Part shown: one piece after another, positions 19,623 to 28,279 of the stretch
How the letters are laid out: every line of letters begins with the position of its first letter
Numbering within the stretch: position 1 is the first letter of the stretch
Assembly (NCBI RefSeq): GCF_036880985.1
Contig: NZ_JBAJNO010000008.1
Location: 2,605,500-2,669,499 of the forward strand
Direction of reading: 5' to 3'
Length of the DNA: 64,000 nt
DNA from: Limibacter armeniacum
GTDB taxonomy: Bacteria > Bacteroidota > Bacteroidia > Cytophagales > Flammeovirgaceae
Made by a program: the position numbers and the translations under genes
Notes under the pieces: model-generated
Told to the model about the DNA's origin: nothing
Database searches by the model: none
What the model saw: the letters and a program-made list of their open reading frames with translations, nothing else

Positions 19623-19682
19623 AAAGCGGCTCTGTATTACAAACCAAATTGTAACAGCCGGAACAGGATATCCCATTCCGGC
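19623..19682 (-). other. Two hairpins inside the exopolysaccharide operon
   Basis: GCCGGAA (19657) pairs with TTCCGGC (19676) in a perfect 7-bp stem just after the methyltransferase stop, and a second stem with TTACAA/TTGTAA lies next to it. No T-tract follows, so RNA processing or stability is more likely than termination. Confidence 0.4.
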
Positions 19683-19690
19683 CATAATAT

Positions 19691-20581
19691 TTAATCCAAT
19701 AGTTTTTTATATGGCTTTCTGCCGATTACTTGAATGGCATTCCCTTGTTCGGAATTATCAAAGAACTTATCAATATGGATAAGTGCTTTACAGAGTGGTA
19801 AAAATGCCAGTTGAACGACAGGCCCTGCCTTAAGGGAAAAATACCCTATTTCCCATGCTGCTCTAGCCCACTTGCCATCAGAGTTGGCGGCATACTTTAC
19901 CTCAAAACCTGCTGAGGCAAATTTTCTTACTAAACCTTCAAGGTTAAGCACCTGACCAACATGTTCATCGTCAAGCCATTCGTTATGATCTTTGAAGAAC
20001 TTGTGTGGAAGGATTGTCTCCTGTGTAATGTTAGGCATCTTCACTAACAAATAGCCACCAGGCTTCAGTTTCTGGAAACAATCCTTGAACGGCATCTGCT
20101 CCACATAGATATGCTCGAATACATCAACTGAGAAAATCAGGTCAAAGTGTTCATCTTCTGGGTAAGAATCGATCTTTCCTTCAAAGACTTCCACATTGTC
20201 AAGCTCCATTTCCTTGCGGGCATCCCTTACTTTTTCAATTCTTTTTGAATCAATATCTAGCGCAGTAACTTTCAAGTTCTTTAGCTTTTCTGCTACCATA
20301 AAAGAGAATTCGCCATACCCACAACCAAGATCCAACACCTTCTGGAAACTTGTCAGTGGTAACTTGTTAAGCAACTTGGTTAGTACCTGTGCTCTTGCAT
20401 AATTGCCGATATTGGTATATCCGAATACGTTGTAAACTAGTTTTCCCAATTTTGGGAACCTTTTCATCATCTTGCCTGTGCGCAACTGTGACTTGCCGAA
20501 ATCGAATTTGATCCGCTCGACTTTCTGCACTTCTGGAGCAGGCAGTTGATTGATTCTGAAACTCTGTGTAGATGTAGTCAT
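19691..20581 (-). CDS. Class I SAM-dependent methyltransferase
   Basis: The SAM-binding glycine motif VLDLGCGYGEFSFMVAEK (about residues 84-101) is followed by VTALDIDSKRIEKV (acidic loop) and LIFSVDVFEHIYVEQMPF (post-motif). The fold is a Rossmann methyltransferase of the UbiE/Methyltransf_11 type. Its place between glycosyltransferases suggests O-methylation of a sugar or of the polymer end, which could control chain length, but this is inference. At 296 residues it has an N-terminal extension of about 75 residues, which is helical and basic. Confidence 0.85.
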   Translation of the reverse strand: MTTSTQSFRINQLPAPEVQKVERIKFDFGKSQLRTGKMMKRFPKLGKLVYNVFGYTNIGNYARAQVLTKLLNKLPLTSFQKVLDLGCGYGEFSFMVAEKLKNLKVTALDIDSKRIEKVRDARKEMELDNVEVFEGKIDSYPEDEHFDLIFSVDVFEHIYVEQMPFKDCFQKLKPGGYLLVKMPNITQETILPHKFFKDHNEWLDDEHVGQVLNLEGLVRKFASAGFEVKYAANSDGKWARAAWEIGYFSLKAGPVVQLAFLPLCKALIHIDKFFDNSEQGNAIQVIGRKPYKKLLD

Positions 20582-20633
20582 AGTATAGTAGTAGTAAAGC
20601 TGGAAATTGAATTTCTGATTGTTGGTGGGATAA

Positions 20634-21653
20634 TTATCTTCTGATTACTTTAGGGATTAACTGACCGACTCCACTCTTCTTAGCCTTTGTGTTTTTCACT
20701 AATGCCTTATAGCGTTTGTCTGCCTGTCTGAACTTAGGGAAAAGGTAGATCAGAGATGCCCACCATGATAGGTTAATCAATACACCCTGAGCAAATACCA
20801 CAGGACGATTCATATATTTTATGCGTGACTTGAGTGAAAGTGGAATATGCTTGAAAAACATTTTACCATAAATATTCACCCAAGGATTAGTGGCTCTTTT
20901 GCTTTTATAGGCATCCTTGTCTTTATAATAAAGCAGGAACTCACTTTCCAAAATCTCCATCCGCTTCATCAGCTTGGAAAGCTTCTCTTTTCTTGGTGGA
21001 TGGATGACCTGCATACTTGGAACAAACAATAGCTTTCCTATTTTTTCCAATCGCCAAGCAAGATCCGCATCTTCATTATGTGCATAAGGAAATGATTCGT
21101 CAAAACCTCCAACCTGCCAGAAAGCATCTTTCTTTATGGCTACATTACAAGTCGGAAATGCATCACTTCCATGTTCATTATCGATCTGGTGCGTAAGAGG
21201 TGTACAGGACTTCCTATCAGTAGAAGTACGCCCTTGCAAACCAACAGCTTCAGTTTTGTCAAAGTGCTCTACAATTTGTTTCAGCCATTCTTTCGTCACC
21301 AAACAGTCATCATCAGTAAATGCTATAATATCTCCTCTAGAAGATCTCACACCTACATTTCTAGCTTTGGCAGGGCCTTCTCCCTTCTTTGCTATACATT
21401 TTATTTCAGGATGCTTTTGGGCAACTTTCTTCACCATTTCTTCTGAGCCATCAACACAACCATCACAAACTACTATTACTTCAAAAGGACAGACGTGTTC
21501 CATGGTTTCCAAAATTGAATCCAGCAATTCTTTCAAAGAATCAATCCGATTGTGCGAAGGAATGATGATCGAAACCTTTGGAATCTTGCTTGTAAAGTTC
21601 AGGGTCATATGCTTATTCTTTTTGTTCACAGTAATCAAATCCTTTTGTTCCAT
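20634..21653 (-). CDS. Glycosyltransferase family 2
   Basis: GT-A core: VSIIIPSHNRIDSLKELLDS, FEVIVVCDGCVDGS, IIAFTDDDCLV (DDD metal site) and GGFDESFPYAHNEDADLAWR (ED acceptor motif). A hydrophobic helix near the C-terminus (VLINLSWWASLIYLFP) may attach it to the membrane. Length 339 residues. It ends 52 bases before the methyltransferase gene and begins five bases after the flippase stop, so it is translationally close to wzx. Confidence 0.87.
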   Translation of the reverse strand: MEQKDLITVNKKNKHMTLNFTSKIPKVSIIIPSHNRIDSLKELLDSILETMEHVCPFEVIVVCDGCVDGSEEMVKKVAQKHPEIKCIAKKGEGPAKARNVGVRSSRGDIIAFTDDDCLVTKEWLKQIVEHFDKTEAVGLQGRTSTDRKSCTPLTHQIDNEHGSDAFPTCNVAIKKDAFWQVGGFDESFPYAHNEDADLAWRLEKIGKLLFVPSMQVIHPPRKEKLSKLMKRMEILESEFLLYYKDKDAYKSKRATNPWVNIYGKMFFKHIPLSLKSRIKYMNRPVVFAQGVLINLSWWASLIYLFPKFRQADKRYKALVKNTKAKKSGVGQLIPKVIRR

Positions 21654-21658
21654 GATAG

Positions 21659-22978
21659 CTATCGCTTTTTGCCTATGTAGTCATTATAAGCGTTGTTGGC
21701 TTTATGAATGGCGACCTTGTAACTGACAGGTACAAGTGAAAAACACTTCTTGTAACTAATCTGCACTTCTCTTTTCAGGATAACAGAAGTCCATATCAAA
21801 CTGACTGCTTCTGCGACGAAAGGCCCTAGAATAGTACCCCAAAGACCAAAGTTGCTGATAAAAATATATGAGGCGATAATATTGACGATACTGACTACTA
21901 TCAGCAGATAAGTGTTCACTTCTGGTTTTCCGATTGCATTGATACAGCTGCCGAATGCATTTCCAAAGGGTGCCGTGATGGAGGACATCATCAGGATGGC
22001 TAGTATGAGTGGAATCGACTGTATGTATTGGGGCCCATTGACCAAAGGGACCACCTCATATGCTAAAACTGCCACTACAATGATAATGATCAAGAAAAAG
22101 CCCATTAACGAGGAGACCGTTTTTTCAAACAATTCCCTTAGAACATCTTTCTGACCCAAGTTGGCAGCTTCACAAAACTTGGGAAAGATCAGACTCTGAA
22201 TAGCGCTATTAGGCATCAGAATCAAATGAATATATTTTTGTGCTACACCATATATAGCAGTATCGGTCATGGTCAACAGACCTGCAGTCAAAAAGACATT
22301 GATCCGGTTGGCTATATTTCCAGTAAAGCCTCTTAAGGCACCATGACCTCCATAGTGCATAATTACCTTGACATCCTCTTTTCGAATTGTCGCCTTCCAA
22401 AGTTTCCTAAAACCTATGGCTCCTACTCCATAAAGACTCCCTGCTGTTCCTGCAAATGCCAAGACATACACCAAATTTTCAACTGGTGCCTTTTCATAAA
22501 AGATCAATCCTGTTGTTATTACCAATACCAAGAATACCAGAATATTCCCTCTGAAAATGGTTACAACTTCATGGGTCAAAAGGTGAGCATACACTTGCCA
22601 CCTGTAAATTGCCCAAGGGATTGCCCCTAAAGGATAAAGCAGGAAAAACTCTTTCAAAGAACCGGGGATTCCCAACCATCCGAGCAAATAGATGATTAGA
22701 GAAACCACTATCTCCAAACCAAGATTGACAGATAGATTTAACTTATATACATCATATCTTCTCTCTTCTGACACACCACTTCCTGACTTATTCAGAGCCG
22801 TCTGTATGGCTCCTTCTCTAATTCTTGTGATCAGGAAAAAGATGGTGGTGAATAAAATCCATTTCCCTGCATCATCTGTTGAATAAAATCTAGTTACAAT
22901 GACCAGTAACCCGATTCCAATCATTAAGTCAACCACATTATTGAGCAGTGCCCAGATAACTTTCTTCAATGAAGGCAT
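21659..22978 (-). CDS. Wzx-type oligosaccharide flippase
   Basis: 439 residues with about twelve hydrophobic segments and the MATE/polysaccharide-flippase pattern: N-terminal VIWALLNNVVDLMIGIGLLV, conserved Lys/Arg in cytoplasmic loops (RIREGAIQTALN), and a C-terminal LWGTILGPFVAEAVSLIW. It should turn the lipid-linked repeat unit from the inner to the outer leaflet of the cytoplasmic membrane. It sits between the polymerase and glycosyltransferase genes, as in Wzy-dependent loci. Confidence 0.85.
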   Translation of the reverse strand: MPSLKKVIWALLNNVVDLMIGIGLLVIVTRFYSTDDAGKWILFTTIFFLITRIREGAIQTALNKSGSGVSEERRYDVYKLNLSVNLGLEIVVSLIIYLLGWLGIPGSLKEFFLLYPLGAIPWAIYRWQVYAHLLTHEVVTIFRGNILVFLVLVITTGLIFYEKAPVENLVYVLAFAGTAGSLYGVGAIGFRKLWKATIRKEDVKVIMHYGGHGALRGFTGNIANRINVFLTAGLLTMTDTAIYGVAQKYIHLILMPNSAIQSLIFPKFCEAANLGQKDVLRELFEKTVSSLMGFFLIIIIVVAVLAYEVVPLVNGPQYIQSIPLILAILMMSSITAPFGNAFGSCINAIGKPEVNTYLLIVVSIVNIIASYIFISNFGLWGTILGPFVAEAVSLIWTSVILKREVQISYKKCFSLVPVSYKVAIHKANNAYNDYIGKKR

Positions 22979-23002
22979 GATCTAGTTCCTTTTTCGGCTT
23001 CT

Positions 23003-24448
23003 TTACGAAACCTGTCCATCAGTCTTATCTTCAGGTAGTCTACTACCAATTTCATTGGCCTTGTATGCCATTGCTGTCAGTACCCAGAAAAGTAGGTTGA
23101 AAGGAAGTTTACCAATGATATCCTGTGTATACTCTACTACTGCCAAAGGCAGGGTACTGGCCAATATTGACATGGCAAACCACTTCATTTCACTATCTCT
23201 GATATTGTAATAGCCAATTATTGTTGACCATATAATTTTGATCCATAGAAACAGGTATATTAATAACCCTACCCATCCCATTTCAACTGCTACACGCATA
23301 TATCCTGAATCTGGTGGGAAATTAGCCAAGAAAGTCCCTGGGCTAAACCGGTTACCCCAAACGCCTGTTGATCCTAACCCTCCTCCCATTGGATGGCTTA
23401 AAATATAAGGAGTGATGATCTCTCTGTTTTCTTTTCTAACCTGATAGGAAGCATCTTCTTCAGAATTAAAGGTTGATTGAATCCTTTTGAGGTGATAGTT
23501 ATTGGTGGGAATCTGCATCACACCCCAAAACATGGCTCCTCCCACAATGGTCAGTATCGATAGCTTTTTGTTACGGGCAAGCACCACAATTACTATAATC
23601 CCGACTGGAATCATGGCAATCCCTGTACGAGTCCCTGAATAAATCAATCCCATTACAATGGCTATCACACCTATCAGAATAAAGGTTTTCCACTCCCACC
23701 CAATCTTAGCCCAGAACAACACAAATGAAAGCATCATGGCAAATGACATCCCAACCCCAAACTGTGCTGGAGAACCTAACGTACCAAAACACCTCCACCT
23801 ACCTTGAATATATACAAACCTTACAATCTCACTTTCAACCATAAAGTCCATTTCAAACCCAAAGTAATCATGGAAATATTGCTTAAGTCCCCATACAGCA
23901 GATATGAATGAAAGTAACCAAATGAACAGGAGCATTTTCTTAATATCCTGTTTGGTATTCATGTAATGATAGGTGATAAAGAAAAGCATGATATACCCAA
24001 CTACAGGTCTCATTACATAGAACCAAGCTACCCGTGAAGCTGCTTCAGGGTTCATCAGCTCCAGCAAGTGCCAGCCAATCCAAATCAGGATAGCTGAAGT
24101 CAGCGGAGACTTAAAAAACTCAAAGTTTTTTCTCGAAAGATCTCTAAGCCAACAGGAAAGTGTCATGATTAGAATCAGAAAATCCATAATCAATCCAACT
24201 GGCAAAGATGGAATCAGCATCCGGAACACATTCAGGAAATAGGCAATCCCTACCATCAGGTATATACCAAACTTGGGATTCATGGTAGCCTGAATCAGTA
24301 ATGGAACCCCTACAGCCATACCTCCAATTACGTAGCCAGTAAGCCAATGAACTTTTGTTGCCAGCAATGCAACACCTACTGCAAGACATACTCCCCACAG
24401 ATACCAGAGTTTGGCAAAGTCTTTTTTATGTATGGTGTCTCCAATCAT
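23003..24448 (-). CDS. O-antigen ligase/polymerase family protein (Wzy-like)
   Basis: A polytopic protein with about ten to twelve membrane helices and a large periplasmic loop (FHDYFGFEMDFMVESE to the CFGTLGSPAQFGVG segment). The Wzy_C motif is seen as LIYSGTRTGIAM and, later, HPMGGGLGSTG. It should polymerise repeat units in the periplasm. The frame is open to 24538, but that would overlap the upstream GT gene by 62 bases; the ATG at 24448 (MIGDTIHKKD) removes the overlap and is preferred (481 residues). Confidence 0.82.
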   Translation of the reverse strand: MIGDTIHKKDFAKLWYLWGVCLAVGVALLATKVHWLTGYVIGGMAVGVPLLIQATMNPKFGIYLMVGIAYFLNVFRMLIPSLPVGLIMDFLILIMTLSCWLRDLSRKNFEFFKSPLTSAILIWIGWHLLELMNPEAASRVAWFYVMRPVVGYIMLFFITYHYMNTKQDIKKMLLFIWLLSFISAVWGLKQYFHDYFGFEMDFMVESEIVRFVYIQGRWRCFGTLGSPAQFGVGMSFAMMLSFVLFWAKIGWEWKTFILIGVIAIVMGLIYSGTRTGIAMIPVGIIVIVVLARNKKLSILTIVGGAMFWGVMQIPTNNYHLKRIQSTFNSEEDASYQVRKENREIITPYILSHPMGGGLGSTGVWGNRFSPGTFLANFPPDSGYMRVAVEMGWVGLLIYLFLWIKIIWSTIIGYYNIRDSEMKWFAMSILASTLPLAVVEYTQDIIGKLPFNLLFWVLTAMAYKANEIGSRLPEDKTDGQVS

Positions 24449-24476
24449 TGGGTTTATTGTCTGTATAGGTACATTG

Positions 24477-25688
24477 TTAAGCGTCTCGAGTATGAATAAA
24501 CTTTCCTTGAGACTTTTTCTGTACTCCTTTAAAAGCACTGATGAGGTTATTCCAAGCTAGTATTGGTGCAAATATGATTAGTCTGAAAAACGAGTTCATT
24601 CTTCTTGGAGCTTCCAATACAAAAGCGAGTACACCTAAGGCAATGGTTAGAAAACTGATAGTGAAGAATGGGAATGGAACCCATGAAGCATTCCATAAGA
24701 ATATAACTTCCAAGGCAGCACCAACCAATGCCAGTAACCAGTGCACACTCCTTGGGGGTCTGTAAAGTGCCAATAAATAATCCAATGCTTTCTGTCCGCC
24801 TTTTTTGAATAGTTTTTTCCCGTAATAGATTGCATTGAAATACTGATTTCCAAACCATCTGACCCGTTGCCTTTTGAGTGCTTCCAAGTCATCTGTCTTT
24901 TCCTCATAAAGCATCGCCTCTGGTACATAGGCTACTTTTACAGGCAAATTTCTTAACAGCAGTTGAATCATCAGGTTCTTGTCCATGCCGGGAGCTCTTC
25001 CATCCAAGTGGTTAACCAAGTAATTAAAGGTTTCTACTGGAAATACAATTCCACTACCACTAAACTCCGGACAACTCCTTTGAAGCATTTTTGAAGCCCT
25101 TAGCATAGTGTCATTCAAGCTTTCAGCCATAGCATCATATACTGCACCTGCTGAACTGGTCGACAAAGGCTTTCTGCACCCCTGTACAATTTCATAATCG
25201 TCTGTATATAGCGCTGCTTTACTGAAAAAGCCTACATCCACTAGGTTATCCTTGTCAAGCAATACAATATGTGATGGGTTCAACAGTCCCTCACCAACCC
25301 ACTTCTTCAGAGTGCCCGCCATATGTCTCAATGCCTCATGGTATGGATTTCCCTGTACATGACTGAATGATTTCTGCTCTATGATACAACCAAATGCCTG
25401 TGCCTGTTTTACAATGCGCTGGTCTGCATCCTGAAAAAGGACATAAATATGTAGTGTTCCATCAAAGCTTGCCCTTCTAATTACTTTCAGGGCTTCGAGC
25501 AGCCGTTCATTTGGTTTGTAAGCTGGCAGAAACACGACCCACTCTAAGTTACTGGTATCTGCACCACCAATTGCCTTGCGCTTATTATGCAGCCAGAGTA
25601 CACCTGCCAATAAGTTTATAGTGTTGTAAACGGCATAGAACAAGCAGTAAATGCCAATGATCGAGTAAAGGATGCTAAAGAGCCACAT
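24477..25688 (-). CDS. Glycosyltransferase family 2, membrane-bound
   Basis: An N-terminal membrane helix (YSIIGIYCLFYAVYNTI) is followed by a GT-A domain with VFLPAYKPNERLLEAL, VLLDKDNLVD as the metal-binding DxD-like motif, SGSGIVFPVE (acceptor-binding) and QRVRWFGNQYF, matching the Q-x-x-R-W motif of processive GT2 synthases. Two to three C-terminal membrane helices follow. The layout resembles cellulose or hyaluronan synthases at low similarity, so it may elongate a chain directly. It lies 46 bases from the Wzz-like gene. Confidence 0.83.
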   Translation of the reverse strand: MWLFSILYSIIGIYCLFYAVYNTINLLAGVLWLHNKRKAIGGADTSNLEWVVFLPAYKPNERLLEALKVIRRASFDGTLHIYVLFQDADQRIVKQAQAFGCIIEQKSFSHVQGNPYHEALRHMAGTLKKWVGEGLLNPSHIVLLDKDNLVDVGFFSKAALYTDDYEIVQGCRKPLSTSSAGAVYDAMAESLNDTMLRASKMLQRSCPEFSGSGIVFPVETFNYLVNHLDGRAPGMDKNLMIQLLLRNLPVKVAYVPEAMLYEEKTDDLEALKRQRVRWFGNQYFNAIYYGKKLFKKGGQKALDYLLALYRPPRSVHWLLALVGAALEVIFLWNASWVPFPFFTISFLTIALGVLAFVLEAPRRMNSFFRLIIFAPILAWNNLISAFKGVQKKSQGKFIHTRDA

Positions 25689-25733
25689 AGCTGTGCATGT
25701 TGATAGTTTGTCTATACCTTTGGTTATTGCTCC

Positions 25734-27230
25734 TTAAGAATTGAGTAATAACTTCAGGTCTTCTTTATAGTATTCGTAAATTTCAATAAGTGTAAGCGTT
25801 AATATCAGGAGGACAAATGTTCCGAGGAATGCTCCAATCACCATTAGTATGCGTTTACTTTTCTCTGGCTGCTCAGGTGGCAGTGGCATATCAACCACTA
25901 TCAATTCCTCTTCACCTGCTTCCTGTTCTGCCAGAATGGAGGTTTCTAACTTGTCTAAAAGCTGCAGGTACTTTTCCTGTGCTACTTTCAGGTCCCTATT
26001 CAGGGTAAACAAGCCTGATTCGAGTGGAGCAAAATCCTTGGCGTAGTTTTTCATGTTTTCAAGCTGACCTTCTACCAAAGGCAAAAGTGCCTGATTCATT
26101 TCCATCTCAAGTTTGTAGTCCACATACCTCCCCATCATATCCTTGTTGATTGCAGAACCTCTGGAGCTTGGGTTGCCAGAATCATCTGCCATAGACACCA
26201 TTTCTTCTGCAATATTATCTCGCAGTTCCTTGGCTTTACTCTCCAACTGCCTTTGATCTGCCTCTGACAGTTTGCCACCTTCAATGCTGTTATAGAAAAT
26301 ATTTTCATTAACCTTCCGTAGAGAATCTTTCAGCGCCATCAAGTAACTGTTACCACTGTTATTGATCGCCAGCAGTTGATTTTTACCTATGAGCTTTTCA
26401 ATATTGCCGATAGCCTTTTGCTGGGTATGCTGTGCTTCTTTCAAGTTGATCAACTTAACTTCCGTTGCCACAATCTGATCTACAATGTTGCTGGTATACT
26501 CATCCAAGTTAATGATCTTATGTCCGATCTTAAATTGTTGCAATGCTTGCTCGGCATTGTCAAGGTCATTTTTTGCTTTGTCAACCAACTCTTCTGTCTG
26601 TATCCTTTTGGCCTTGAATTTTGCCCTTGCTATATTTTTTGTATTCGTTATCAGCTCCGAAATCAACAGTTCAAGTATATAGGTAGACTTGGCAGGGTCT
26701 TCAGTTTCGACTGAAACGCTGATAAAATAGCTGGTACCAATTCTGTAGATCGAGATGTATTCCATCATATTTTTGAAAGACAGTCTATTGTCTTCCAGCA
26801 GATCAATGATTCGCTCATCGTATTCATTTCGTGCGTCCAGCAGCAAACCATTTTGGTAAAGGTTACCAATATATTCTTTCAACCTGACTGACTCCTTTTT
26901 GAGGTCTTCATAGTCAGCAAACTCAATGTATTGATGGTATCCACTTAACCAATCCAATACCATCCTTTGGCGTACTTTGTCTACAACATTTCTTGATTTG
27001 AGTAACTCAAAGATATTGTCAAACTGGGTTTGGATTTCGTATTGCTGAATGCCTTGATCAATAAGACTCAGTTCTTTGTTTTTAAGATTATAAAGCAACC
27101 TTGAATTGGAAATGTATTTCCGTTCCATAAAGAAAGTAACTACTACCACAGTTACTGCCGACAGCATTGGCATAACCAGTAGCACTCTCCAGCGCAGTAG
27201 TAGTGACTTCAGTATATTTCGATATAGCAT
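25734..27230 (-). CDS. Wzz-like polysaccharide co-polymerase (chain-length determinant)
   Basis: Two membrane helices frame a long periplasmic coiled coil: N-terminal LLVMPMLSAVTVVVVTFF (about 17-34) and C-terminal ILMVIGAFLGTFVLLILTLT (about 462-482), preceded by the Pro-rich motif PLPPEQPEKSKR. At 498 residues it has the PCP shape without a C-terminal tyrosine-kinase domain; the Wzc-type kinase is encoded elsewhere in this window. It should set chain length together with the Wzy-like protein. Confidence 0.85.
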   Translation of the reverse strand: MLYRNILKSLLLRWRVLLVMPMLSAVTVVVVTFFMERKYISNSRLLYNLKNKELSLIDQGIQQYEIQTQFDNIFELLKSRNVVDKVRQRMVLDWLSGYHQYIEFADYEDLKKESVRLKEYIGNLYQNGLLLDARNEYDERIIDLLEDNRLSFKNMMEYISIYRIGTSYFISVSVETEDPAKSTYILELLISELITNTKNIARAKFKAKRIQTEELVDKAKNDLDNAEQALQQFKIGHKIINLDEYTSNIVDQIVATEVKLINLKEAQHTQQKAIGNIEKLIGKNQLLAINNSGNSYLMALKDSLRKVNENIFYNSIEGGKLSEADQRQLESKAKELRDNIAEEMVSMADDSGNPSSRGSAINKDMMGRYVDYKLEMEMNQALLPLVEGQLENMKNYAKDFAPLESGLFTLNRDLKVAQEKYLQLLDKLETSILAEQEAGEEELIVVDMPLPPEQPEKSKRILMVIGAFLGTFVLLILTLTLIEIYEYYKEDLKLLLNS

Positions 27231-27302
27231 GGGTCCACCATTTATTTCCTTTTCAGGAATTTCTCTAGTAAATAGTAAATCAGTATTAGAGTGAGGTAAG
27301 TA

Positions 27303-27995
27303 CTATTCTTCGGTCTGATAACCTTCTTGCAGCTTACCTGTCAGTGAATATATTTCCACTTCACTCTTCAATACATTAGCTTTTAGCTCAAGCAGTTCAT
27401 TTTCCAACTCATCGACTTCTTTCTCCGCCATCATATATGCTTCTATAGGACTTTCTCCCTTTTCAAAGCGATCTTTGAGCAAGGTTCTTTTCTGCTTGGC
27501 AGTATCGAGTTCCTTTTGCTTATTTTTTAATTGGTCTAGTGCTAGCATATAGTCAATGTATTTTAGCTCTACATCTTTTCTTAATTGGTTTTCCCATCTG
27601 GCTTTTTCCAAGGTTGCCTTATCCAGGTCCCGCTCAGCTTTCCTGATCCTATTTTTGGTCGTAACGATTCCATACAGGTTAATACCTATGTTTGCACCAA
27701 TGGAAGGAACAAACTCAATGGAACCATTTTCTCCCAAAACGTTATTCTGTCTGGTGTAGAACTGCACACCAAAAGTCAGGTTTTCAAGCCAGCTTTTTTT
27801 CTGCATGGTAACCTCTTCCACCTGCTTACGGCGTTCCTCATCCAACATTTTCAGATAGATTTCATTATCCAATGCCTGATCGTAAAGTGAGTCAACCACA
27901 GGTGTGCGTCCATCAAAAGGCTTCCAGTCTTGGGCTTTTATTTGCGCAGTCACCATAAGTAAATACACAAATAAGATTGCGCTTATGAGTTTCAT
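27303..27995 (-). CDS. Half-length TolC-like outer-membrane protein
   Basis: A signal peptide (about 1-21, ending KAQ) precedes one TolC repeat: a beta-strand pair (FVPSIGANIGINLYGIV), then a long heptad helix (RKAERDLDKATLEKARWENQ) and a second helix pair. A TolC protomer has two such repeats in about 450 residues; this one has one in 230, with both ends intact. It probably belongs to the periplasmic/outer-membrane part of the exopolysaccharide exporter. No Wza gene lies in this operon, so it may fill that role (inference). Confidence 0.75.
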   Translation of the reverse strand: MKLISAILFVYLLMVTAQIKAQDWKPFDGRTPVVDSLYDQALDNEIYLKMLDEERRKQVEEVTMQKKSWLENLTFGVQFYTRQNNVLGENGSIEFVPSIGANIGINLYGIVTTKNRIRKAERDLDKATLEKARWENQLRKDVELKYIDYMLALDQLKNKQKELDTAKQKRTLLKDRFEKGESPIEAYMMAEKEVDELENELLELKANVLKSEVEIYSLTGKLQEGYQTEE

Positions 27996-28024
27996 GTTAG
28001 TGACGGTTATTAGCTTAGGCTTAA

Positions 28025-28088
28025 CATGAGTAGGGTTTACTCATGCTATCAGTGTTTCAGAAAGCCTTTGCTTTCTTTGAAAGTACTG
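28025..28088 (-). other. Two hairpins in the leader before the TolC-like gene
   Basis: CATGAGTA (28025) pairs with TACTCATG (28038), and a larger stem-loop at 28050-28088 has AGAAAGC/GCTTTCT at its core plus TTTC/GAAA and CAGT/ACTG. They lie in the 284-base gap between the sugar transferase and the TolC-like gene. There is no T-tract. They could be processing or attenuation sites. Confidence 0.4.
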
Positions 28089-28279
28089 ACAGGAACAAAG
28101 GAGAAGAACAGCGGTGCAGGCTCAATTTTTTCAGGCTCATATCCTTATTGGATACAACCTACCATTCAATTCAAGTAACTGATGCAGAATGATTTCTTGA
28201 TTAGGTATCTCTACCTGTTGCTGCATTCCGCCGCTTCTCCTGCTCCTGTACCAATATTTATTTACTTAGCTAAATCTAT

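Noticed and set aside
24449-24538. N-terminal extension of the O-antigen ligase
   Set aside because: It overlaps the end of the preceding glycosyltransferase gene, and the ATG at 24448 gives normal spacing.
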